NCBI RefSeq assembly: GCF_010550675.1 | Contig: NZ_JAAGOA010000032.1 | Span: 1-64,000 of the forward strand | Origin: Phytoactinopolyspora halotolerans | GTDB lineage: Bacteria; Actinomycetota; Actinomycetes; Jiangellales; Jiangellaceae | DNA length: 64,000 nucleotides | Reading direction: 5' to 3' | Shown: positions 26,599-33,711 of the stretch, in pieces | Layout: every line of letters starts with the position of its first letter | Position numbering within the stretch: the stretch's first letter is position 1 | Notes under the pieces: generated by a model | Seen by the model: the letters and a program-made list of their open reading frames with translations, nothing else | What the model was told of the DNA's origin: nothing | The model's database searches: none | Program-made: the position numbers and the translations under genes

Positions 26599-27933
26599 TC
26601 AGTCGGCGGGCAGGGCGGCGCGGAGCTCCGCCAACTCGTCGAGCTCCCGCGCCAGGATCCGCTCCGCCGCGCGCACCGAGCCCACGAGCGGATGGATGGC
26701 CAGCGCCTTCACCGCGTGCGACCGCGAACCGCTGATCGCGGCCTCGATGGTCGTCCGCTCCACCGCCTTGACACTGGAGACCAGCGCCGCCTCCGGCGCG
26801 CCCAGCGAACCGGCGGCCACCGGATGGGCACCGTTCCGTCCCACCAGGCAGGGCACCTCCACCACCGCGTCCGCATCGAGATTCGGTATCGCGGAACGGT
26901 TGCGCACGTTCAGCACCAGGGTCGTCTTCTCGTCGGCGGCGATCGCACGCATCAGCGCCAGCGCCACCTTGTCGTAGCCTCCGCCGTCCAGATCGTCGGT
27001 GTGCCGGTGGCCGGCGCCCGACGCCTCCCGGCTCTCGGCCATGTAGGTCGCCTCCCGCTCCCGGCGGACCTGGTCCCAGCGCGCGGCTGCCCCCGGCTCG
27101 TCGGCGCCGCGGTAGAACGCCGCCTGCTGGTCGAGGAGGAACTCGCCGCGCGTCGCCGGAGCCTCGGTGATCGAAGCGATCGCGTCCTGCGTGAAGTAGT
27201 AGTAGTAGAGGTACTCGTTCGGGATCGCGCCGAGCGCGCGCAGCCACGGACCGCCGAACAGCTGCCCCTCCTCGAACGTCGCCAAGGCGTCGTCGTCGGC
27301 CAGCAGGTCGGGCAGCACGTCGCGGCCATCCACCAGGACGCGGCGCAGCCAGCCCAGATGGTTCAGCCCGGCGTAGTCGAACCAGGCGCTGGCCGGTTCC
27401 ACTCCGAGCGCCCGCGCCACCCGCCGGAACAGCCCGACCGGGGAATCGCAGATCCCGATGACCCGGTCCCCGAGCACCCGGCTCATCGCCTCGGTCACCA
27501 TACCGGCCGGGTTCGTGAAGTTGATCACCCAGGCCGACGGAGCGTGCTCGCGCACCGCCTCGGCGATCCGCAACGCCACCGGCACCGTACGCAGGCCGTA
27601 GCAGACCCCGCCGGCACCCGTGGTCTCCTGGCCGAGCACGCCTTCGGCGAGCGCCGAACGCTCGTCCAGGGTGCGTCCGCGCAGGCCGCCGACCCGGATC
27701 GCCGAGAAGATGAAGTCCGTGCCTTTCAGGGCGGTGGCCAGATCGTCCTCGACGATGATCTCCGGACCACCACCTCCGGACGACGCCTCGTCGAGCACGG
27801 CCCGCACCGCCCGCACCCGGGCCGGATCCGTGTCATGCAGGACGACCGTCTCGACGCCGGAGTCCTCCGACGCCAGCGCCGAGTGGACGAGCGGCACGCG
27901 GAACCCGCCGCCGCCCAGGATCGTCAGCCTCAT
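26599..27933 (-). CDS. GH4 glycosidase, 6-phospho-beta-glucosidase type
   Basis: 444 residues. NAD-dependent GH4 enzymes oxidise C3 and eliminate the aglycone, using a divalent metal. The N-terminal Rossmann motif is RLTILGGGGFRVPLV. The NAD/substrate segment is VINFTNPAGMVTEAM. Metal ligands are expected at the Cys of VIGICDSPVG (about residue 162) and the His of GLNHLGW (about 190). It starts by ATGA overlap with the DeoR gene. No PTS gene is in the window, so a phosphorylated substrate would have to be made by a kinase, such as the PfkB protein divergent from it, or the enzyme acts on unphosphorylated glycosides. Confidence 0.9.
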   Translation of the reverse strand: MRLTILGGGGFRVPLVHSALASEDSGVETVVLHDTDPARVRAVRAVLDEASSGGGGPEIIVEDDLATALKGTDFIFSAIRVGGLRGRTLDERSALAEGVLGQETTGAGGVCYGLRTVPVALRIAEAVREHAPSAWVINFTNPAGMVTEAMSRVLGDRVIGICDSPVGLFRRVARALGVEPASAWFDYAGLNHLGWLRRVLVDGRDVLPDLLADDDALATFEEGQLFGGPWLRALGAIPNEYLYYYYFTQDAIASITEAPATRGEFLLDQQAAFYRGADEPGAAARWDQVRREREATYMAESREASGAGHRHTDDLDGGGYDKVALALMRAIAADEKTTLVLNVRNRSAIPNLDADAVVEVPCLVGRNGAHPVAAGSLGAPEAALVSSVKAVERTTIEAAISGSRSHAVKALAIHPLVGSVRAAERILARELDELAELRAALPAD

Positions 27934-28682
27934 GCGGTGATCACCTCTACTCCAGATTCACGCAATGTATCGAGGGTGTCCGGCGACGCCCCGTCGTTCG
28001 TCACGACGACGTCGAGGGCGTCCGGGCCACACACGGTCGCGTAGCCGTTGCCGGGAAACTTGGACTCGTCGGCCAGCAGGATGACCTGGTCCGATGATGC
28101 GATCATGGCGCGCCGCCCGGGCACCTCGACGGCCGTGGTGTCCACGACGGTCCCGTCCGGACGCACACCGCTGGTGCCCATGAACAGCCGCCCAGCTCGG
28201 ACCTGTCGCACGCAGTCCTCGGTGAGGAACCCCACCAGTGACCGGTAGTTCCGCCGCACGACGCCGCCGAGCAGGATGAGTTCGATCTCGGGGTCGGGCA
28301 CCAGTTCCTCATAGACGGCCAGGTTGGAGGTCATCACCGTCACCGATCGCCCGTGCAGGTAGGTGGAGAACTGATGGACCGTGGTACCGATGTCGAGCAT
28401 CAGGACGTCGCCTTCGCGGACCAGGTCGGCGGCGCGGCGCGCCACCGCGTCCCGGGTCTCCTTGCCGACCGTGGCCACCTCGGCGAACGGTTCCTCCAGC
28501 GTGTTGGTGGCGGACGCGCCGCCGCGGACACGGGTCAGCAGGTCGAGCCGCTCCAGCCGGTTCAGGTCACGACGGATCGTGGCCTGGCTGACGTTGAGAC
28601 GCTCAGCCAGCGTGCCGACCGCCACCGGGCCCTCGGCACGCAGGATCTGCATGATCATCTCGTAGCGTCGCTGTGCAAGCAC
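27930..28682 (-). CDS. DeoR-family transcriptional regulator
   Basis: 250 residues. The N-terminal DeoR helix-turn-helix is VGTLAERLNVSQATIRRDLNRLERLDLLTRVRGGA. The C-terminal sugar-phosphate sensor domain has DIGTTVHQFSTYLHGRSVTVMTSN and IELILLGGVVRRNYRSLVG. It starts with GTG 28682 without a clear leader. It is first in a unit with the GH4 gene and divergent from the PfkB kinase and sugar importer, so a phosphorylated sugar made in this pathway is its likely inducer. Confidence 0.93.
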   Translation of the reverse strand: MLAQRRYEMIMQILRAEGPVAVGTLAERLNVSQATIRRDLNRLERLDLLTRVRGGASATNTLEEPFAEVATVGKETRDAVARRAADLVREGDVLMLDIGTTVHQFSTYLHGRSVTVMTSNLAVYEELVPDPEIELILLGGVVRRNYRSLVGFLTEDCVRQVRAGRLFMGTSGVRPDGTVVDTTAVEVPGRRAMIASSDQVILLADESKFPGNGYATVCGPDALDVVVTNDGASPDTLDTLRESGVEVITA

Positions 28683-28988
28683 GAATGCACAATATCAATC
28701 AACCGTGCGCATCTGTCCACTGGAGATTTGTAATATTGCGCGAAACTGCACACAAACGCCGATGAGACGGGACCGTTACAATCAGGTCTTGTCAACTTTG
28801 CGCAGGACCGCTATGTTCTTACAACACAACATGCTCGACGGACCCCGGACGTCGCGCACCGACGGACCCGCGCATGGGCCGGTGGCCGGATCACACCCGG
28901 ATCGTCGGCCTTTCGCGATCGACGGTCGGCACACCATGCACATCACGGACCACGGCCAAGCACCACGACCAAGCACATCGAGGTATAC
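28683..28988. other. 306-bp divergent promoter region between DeoR and PfkB genes
   Basis: No gene seen. The first 100 bases are AT-richer than the surroundings. They hold several related short strings (TGCACAATAT at 28686, AATATTGCGC at 28733, AACTTTGCGCA at 28794) that could be repeated DeoR half-sites. The rightward promoter is listed at 28789. The remaining 170 bases form a long leader before the GTG at 28989, with nothing I can name. Confidence 0.55.
28789..28817 (+). promoter_or_regulatory. Candidate promoter for the PfkB-importer operon
   Basis: TTGTCA (28789-28794) and TATGTT (28812-28817) are separated by 17 bases and resemble vegetative sigma -35 and -10 boxes. A TTGCGCA string falls in the spacer, where DeoR could bind. 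The boxes imply a 5' leader of about 165 bases. Confidence 0.5.
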
Positions 28989-30113
28989 GTGCCCAGCAGC
29001 AGCGACCATCCCATCTCCGGCCAGACGGTCGGGCCGCAGCCTGACCTCAGGTCGCCGTACGATCCGTTGGCTGCCATCCGCCGGGACGACGATCCGGAGT
29101 TCGACGTCTTCCTCACCGGAACCGTCTTCTTCGACATCATCTTCATCGGTTTGGAGGCACCGCCGCAGACCGGCACCGAGGTGTGGGCGTCCGGCATGGG
29201 GTCCTCCCCCGGCGGCGTGGCCAACATGGCCGTGGCATGTTCCCGGCTCGGCCTGCGCACCAGCCTGGCGGCGACGTTCGGGGAGGATCTGTACGGCGAC
29301 TACTGCCGCCAGACCCTCGGCATCCAGGAAGGTGTCGACCTGTCCTACTCCCGCTACGTCACCGGGTGGCACTCCCCGGTCACGGTCTCGGTGGTGTACG
29401 AGCGGGACCGCACCATGGTCACGCACGGCCACATCCCCGATGTGCAGGCCCGGCTGGTACGGCAGCCCCCGCAGGCACGGGTGTCGTTCGTCGACCTCGG
29501 CTCGGACCGGCAGCCGTGGGTCGACGCGTTCGCCGCCGACGGCGGGCGCATCTTCGCCGACCTGGGCTGGGACCCGGAGGACCGGTGGGACATCGGGAGG
29601 CTGCGGGAGGGCCTGCAGGATTGCTATGCCTTCTCCCCGAACGCGATGGAGGCGATGGCCTACACCCGCACCGACACGCCCCAGAAGGCGCTGGAGGTGC
29701 TCGCCGAGCTCGTCCCGCTGGCCGTCATCACCTGCGGCCCCGACGGCGCCATCGCCCACGACCGGGAGAGCGGGGTCACCGTGCACGCGCCGGCCATACC
29801 GGTGGAGGCGATGGACCCGACCGGTGCCGGCGATGTCTTCGCGGCGGGCCTGATGGTGGGCACCGTCGCCGGCTGGCCGTTGGAGCACCGTCTGCGGCTG
29901 GCCAACCTCGGTGCCGCGCTCTCCGTCCGGCATTTCGGCGGGGCGCTGGCGGCACCGGGCTGGGGCGACATCGCCACCTGGTGGCGGGAGACCGGCTCGA
30001 AGGACCCGGTCCTGGCCGATGATTACACCTTTCTCTCCAAGACCCTCCCCGACTACGACCTTCCGGAGGTCTCCAGGGCGATCGCCACCCTAGGCTTCCG
30101 GTCGAGGCGTTGA
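28989..30113 (+). CDS. PfkB-family carbohydrate kinase
   Basis: 374 residues. Transfers phosphate from ATP to a sugar hydroxyl. The N-terminal family block is FLTGTVFFDIIFIGLE with GMGSSPGGVANMAVACSRLG. The C-terminal signature MDPTGAGDVFAAGLMVG contains the catalytic Asp and the anion hole. The GTG start has GAGG seven bases upstream. The protein has a longer C-tail than ribokinases (about 40 extra residues after SVRHFGG). It begins a transcript with the binding protein and two permeases, so it most likely phosphorylates the imported sugar. Specificity is unknown. Confidence 0.92.
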   Translation: MPSSSDHPISGQTVGPQPDLRSPYDPLAAIRRDDDPEFDVFLTGTVFFDIIFIGLEAPPQTGTEVWASGMGSSPGGVANMAVACSRLGLRTSLAATFGEDLYGDYCRQTLGIQEGVDLSYSRYVTGWHSPVTVSVVYERDRTMVTHGHIPDVQARLVRQPPQARVSFVDLGSDRQPWVDAFAADGGRIFADLGWDPEDRWDIGRLREGLQDCYAFSPNAMEAMAYTRTDTPQKALEVLAELVPLAVITCGPDGAIAHDRESGVTVHAPAIPVEAMDPTGAGDVFAAGLMVGTVAGWPLEHRLRLANLGAALSVRHFGGALAAPGWGDIATWWRETGSKDPVLADDYTFLSKTLPDYDLPEVSRAIATLGFRSRR

Positions 30114-30164
30114 GCAACCACGGCCAGTGGTAGCAGGGAGCACCTACACCAGAAGGGCAGTTAG

Positions 30165-31613
30165 ATGAAGAGCAGTCTCACCAGGATCGGCAACGCAGAG
30201 CCGGGCGGCCCCGGCAGGGTCCGTGCGTGGGCGCGGTTCGCCGCCGCGGCGTCGGCGATCGCGATTCTCGCCGCGTGTGCGCCCGGCGACGACGAGGACG
30301 ACGACAGCGGCGACGGCGGCGACGGCGGCGACACGAGCGAGACCGACTCCGGCGAGTCGGACGAGTCGGGCGGCAGCGACGTCCAGACCGATCCGTCGCA
30401 GCTCGGCGAGATCACCTTGACCGTCTGGGACCAGGAGGTCCGGGGCGGGCAAGCCGAGCAGATCGAACAGCTCAATGCGGCGTTCGAGGAGGCCTACCCG
30501 AACATCACGATCGACCGGGTGTCTCGCTCCACCGAGGATCTGAGCACCACCTTGCGGCTCGCCCTGACCGACGCCGAGCCGCCGGACGTCGTCCAGGCGA
30601 ACAACAGCCGTGCGGAGATGGGGCAGTACGTCGGATCCGACCTGCTGCTGCCGCTCGACGACTACGCCGAGGCCTACGGCTGGTTCGACCGGTTCCCGGA
30701 GTCGGTGCGGTCGCTGGCGATGTACAGCGACGACGGCAGCGTCTACGGCGACGGCGAGCTCTACGGCCTGCCCCAGATGGGGGAGATCGTCGGCCTGTTC
30801 TACAACAAGACGAAGCTCGACGAACTGGGCCTGGAGCCACCGGCGACCACGGAGGACTTCGACGCGGCCGTGCAGGCGGCGCAGGACGCCGGTGAGATCC
30901 CGATCCACTTCGGCAACTCGGAGCCGTGGGCCGGCATCCACGAGTACGGATTCGTCCAGAACCAGTTCGTCGACGCCGAGACCATCCGTGACCTCGGCTT
31001 CGGCCGGCCGGGCTCGTCGTGGACGTCGGAGGACAACGTCGCCGCGGCGGAGGAGATCGTCTCCTGGGTCGATGAGGGGTACTTCGTCGACGGATTCGGC
31101 GGCATCGACTACGACACGTCCTGGCAGGCGTTCGCCCAGGGTGACGGCGTCTTCTTCGTCGGCGGCACGTGGCTCGTCGCCGACCTGCAAGAGGCGATGG
31201 GCGAGGAGGTCGGCTTCGTGTTGACGCCGGCCGGCGCCAGCGGACAGAACCTGGTGACCGGTGGCATCAGCATCCCGTGGTCGATCCCGGCCAACAGCGA
31301 CGCGCAGGATGCGGCGGCCGCCTACATCGACTTCATCACCAACGCCGAGGCCATGAGCACGGTCACCGAGACCGGCAACCTGCCGGTGGTGGACGCGGGG
31401 TCGCAGCAGGTGGAGGGTCTGCAGGCGGAGGTGTTCGACGCGTGGGCCCGGGCCGGCGAGGAAGACCTGCTGGTGCCGTACCTGGACTACGCGACCGAGA
31501 CCTTCTACGACACCATCACCGCGGCCATCCAGGATCTCCTGGCCGGGCAGCAGAGCCCGCAAGAGTTCCTGGACACCCTCGAAGCGGAGTACACCGCCCA
31601 GGTCGGCGGCTGA
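30165..31613 (+). CDS. Extracellular sugar-binding lipoprotein (family 1)
   Basis: 482 residues. The lipobox AILAACAP gives Cys38, followed by a very acidic 45-residue linker (Asp/Glu/Ser/Gly). The mature domain starts ITLTVWDQEVRGGQAEQIEQ and includes YGLPQMGEIVGLFYNKTKLDELG. AGGG lies 9-12 bases before the ATG. It delivers the ligand to the permeases at 31686 and 32708. A long perfect hairpin (31621) directly after its stop would favour a higher level of this protein than of the permeases. Confidence 0.93.
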   Translation: MKSSLTRIGNAEPGGPGRVRAWARFAAAASAIAILAACAPGDDEDDDSGDGGDGGDTSETDSGESDESGGSDVQTDPSQLGEITLTVWDQEVRGGQAEQIEQLNAAFEEAYPNITIDRVSRSTEDLSTTLRLALTDAEPPDVVQANNSRAEMGQYVGSDLLLPLDDYAEAYGWFDRFPESVRSLAMYSDDGSVYGDGELYGLPQMGEIVGLFYNKTKLDELGLEPPATTEDFDAAVQAAQDAGEIPIHFGNSEPWAGIHEYGFVQNQFVDAETIRDLGFGRPGSSWTSEDNVAAAEEIVSWVDEGYFVDGFGGIDYDTSWQAFAQGDGVFFVGGTWLVADLQEAMGEEVGFVLTPAGASGQNLVTGGISIPWSIPANSDAQDAAAAYIDFITNAEAMSTVTETGNLPVVDAGSQQVEGLQAEVFDAWARAGEEDLLVPYLDYATETFYDTITAAIQDLLAGQQSPQEFLDTLEAEYTAQVGG

Positions 31614-31620
31614 CGCTCAT

Positions 31621-31668
31621 GATCTTCAACCGTTGCCCCGGCGATGGCCGGGGCAACGGTTGAAGATC
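31621..31668 (+). terminator. 22-bp perfect hairpin after the binding-protein gene
   Basis: Arms 31621-31642 and 31647-31668 are exact reverse complements with the tetraloop GATG. There is no T-run. It lies eight bases after the binding-protein stop and 17 bases before the permease start, so it is more likely a partial terminator or a 3' end protector that stabilises the upstream message. Confidence 0.85.
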
Positions 31669-31685
31669 ACCGGAAGAAAGAGAGA

Positions 31686-32711
31686 GTGACGTTGCCGCAG
31701 GAGATACGGAGCGGCGAGACCACGACGCGGCGGGCGGGACGCGCCGGCCAAGCCCCCGCCCGCCGCCGTCGGCAAGGCCCACCTGGTGAGCCACGAAACC
31801 TGGCATACCTGTACATCTTGCCGGCGGTGGTGGTCTTCGCCCTCTTCATCGGCATGCCGCTGGTGCGCACGGCCACCTTCTCCCTCTACGAGTGGAACGG
31901 CCTGGGCGCCAGCACGTGGGTCGGGCTGGACAATTTCCAGCAGGTCTTCACCGATCCCCAGCTGCGAGGCGCGCTCACGCACGCGCTGGTGCTGATCATC
32001 TTCTACTCCGCCATCCCGGTCACGCTCGGGCTGCTGATCGCGGCGACCATGATGCGCGCCCGGCGGATGCGGGGTCTGGCGGTGTTCCGGGTCTTGATCT
32101 TCCTGCCCCAGGTGATCCCGATGGTCGTCGTCGGTATCGCCTGGCGGCAGATCTACCAGCCGGACGGGCCGCTCAACGACCTGCTGCGCGCCGTCGGGCT
32201 GGACGGTTTCGCCCGGCCGTGGCTCGGCGACTACACGTGGGCGCTGCCGTCGGTCGGGCTGGTGGGCACCTGGGTCGGCACCGGGCTGTGTTTCGTGCTG
32301 TTCCTCGCCGGGATGGCGAAGATCCCGCGGGAGCTGTACGAGGCGGCCAGGCTGGACGGCTCCGGCCCGCTGCGGGAGTTCTTCGCCATCACGCTTCCGG
32401 CGGTCCGTGGTGAGTTCGCCGTCGCACTCACCCTCACCATCATCGCCGCTCTGAAGACGTTCGACCTGGTCTACGTGATGACCAGCGGCGGCCCGGGCCG
32501 CGAGACCACGGTTCCGTCGTTCGAGGTCTACCAGCGCGCGTTCCAGTTCGGCCAGGTCGGTTCCGCCGCCGCGCTCGCCCTCGTCCTCACCGCCACGATC
32601 TTCGTCGTCACGGTCCTGGTCAACCGGATCGGAGCCGGCGACGACGACACCACGCCGAACCCGCGCCGCCGTCTCTCCCGGCGCGCGGCGGCGCGCCAGG
32701 AGGCCCGATGA
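31686..32711 (+). CDS. Sugar ABC transporter permease (MalF type)
   Basis: 341 residues from GTG 31686. An ATG at 31644 is in frame but sits in the hairpin loop, so it is unlikely. The basic N-terminal tail of about 35 residues (rich in Arg, Ala and Gly) leads into AYLYILPAVVVFALFIGMPL. The EAA loop is YEAARLDGSGPLREFFAITL. Its stop overlaps the next start (ATGA). It forms the pore with the permease at 32708; the ATPase must be encoded elsewhere. Confidence 0.9.
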   Translation: MTLPQEIRSGETTTRRAGRAGQAPARRRRQGPPGEPRNLAYLYILPAVVVFALFIGMPLVRTATFSLYEWNGLGASTWVGLDNFQQVFTDPQLRGALTHALVLIIFYSAIPVTLGLLIAATMMRARRMRGLAVFRVLIFLPQVIPMVVVGIAWRQIYQPDGPLNDLLRAVGLDGFARPWLGDYTWALPSVGLVGTWVGTGLCFVLFLAGMAKIPRELYEAARLDGSGPLREFFAITLPAVRGEFAVALTLTIIAALKTFDLVYVMTSGGPGRETTVPSFEVYQRAFQFGQVGSAAALALVLTATIFVVTVLVNRIGAGDDDTTPNPRRRLSRRAAARQEAR

Positions 32712-33511
32712 TCTCCCGCACCGAACGCCTGCTCAACTACGCGATCCTGGTGCTGTTCGCGACCGTCGCGCTCTACCCGGTGCTGCTCATCGTCTCCACC
32801 GCGCTCTCTCCCGACCGGATCGGCGATACCGGCGGGCTGCACTTCGGCAACTTCGCCGACGCGTGGGACCAGGGACGGTTCGGCTCCTACATGGGCACCA
32901 GCGTCACGGTCGCGGTGCTCGTCGTCGGCATGGCGTCGCTGTTCTCGGTGATGGCCGGATACGCGTTCGGCACGATGCGCTTCCGCGGCTCCGAGGTGGT
33001 CTTCTACATCATCCTGCTCGGCATCATGGTGCCGGCGGAGGCGCTGGTCATCGCGCTCTACTTCGACCTGCGCGAGGTCGGGCTGACCAACACGCTGGTG
33101 GCGATCGTGATGCCCCAGGTGGCCCAGTCGGTCGCCTTCGGCACGTTCTGGATGCGGGCGTACTTCCGGACCAGCTCACGCGAGGTGGTGGAGGCGGCCC
33201 GGCTGGACGGCGCCGGTCACTGGCGGACGCTGTGGCGGGTGCTGGTGCCGATGGGCCGCCCGGCGATCACCACCATGCTGGTGCTGATGTTCATGTGGAC
33301 CTGGAACGAGTTCCTCATTCCGCTGGTGATGGCCACCAGCGAGGATCTGCGGACGGCGCCGCTGGGGCTGGCGTTCTTCCAGGGCCAGTACACCTCCGGC
33401 ACCGCGCTGCTGGCCGCTGGCGCCACCCTCGTCGCGCTGCCCGTCGTCGTGGTCTACCTCTTCCTCCAACGCCACTTCATCCGCGGCATGGTCGAGGGAG
33501 TGGCTAAATGA
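32708..33511 (+). CDS. Sugar ABC transporter permease (MalG type); stop codon within a 92-bp element
   Basis: 267 residues and six helices, with the EAA loop VEAARLDGAGHWRTLWRVLV and the C-terminal HFIRGMVEGVAK expected of the family. The last codons are GCT AAA TGA, of which the end is the first bases of the palindromic element at 33504-33595. The element therefore supplies the termination codon without removing conserved residues. The start overlaps the previous gene by four bases. Confidence 0.92.
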   Translation: MISRTERLLNYAILVLFATVALYPVLLIVSTALSPDRIGDTGGLHFGNFADAWDQGRFGSYMGTSVTVAVLVVGMASLFSVMAGYAFGTMRFRGSEVVFYIILLGIMVPAEALVIALYFDLREVGLTNTLVAIVMPQVAQSVAFGTFWMRAYFRTSSREVVEAARLDGAGHWRTLWRVLVPMGRPAITTMLVLMFMWTWNEFLIPLVMATSEDLRTAPLGLAFFQGQYTSGTALLAAGATLVALPVVVVYLFLQRHFIRGMVEGVAK

Positions 33512-33595
33512 TCATGTCAAGTAGGTCTTCTCCAGCACCCCCATGTCTGCAGACCTGTTACGGCACGAGAAAACCTACTTCACATGATCATTTAG
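33504..33595. repeat. 92-bp palindromic element, copy B
   Basis: Same length and same CTGCAG centre (33549/33550) as the other copies. Type 2 inner arm on the left, type 1 on the right, so it is inverted relative to copy A. Both outer arms read AAGTAGG where the other copies read AAGTGGG, a paired change that keeps the stem. The left arm also has GTCAAG for GTGAAG. It starts inside the last codons of the permease gene and ends 117 bases before the PIG-L gene. Confidence 0.92.
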
Positions 33596-33711
33596 GACCG
33601 GGGGCGCGGGGGCCGCCGGGACGCGTGGGTGTCCGTATCCGCACAACCCCGTCCCGCAAGAGATCGAGTATCACGCCTGTCTCACATCGCCAGAGAAAGG
33701 ACGGAACTTCC

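Noticed and set aside
28705-29853. Plus-strand frame overlapping the PfkB gene in another frame
   Set aside because: Pro/Arg/Ser/Thr-rich product with no kinase motif; the GTG frame at 28989 contains both PfkB signatures.
30144-31562. Long minus-strand frame opposite the sugar-binding lipoprotein
   Set aside because: Arg/Val/Leu-rich shadow without motif; the plus strand has lipobox and binding-protein motifs.
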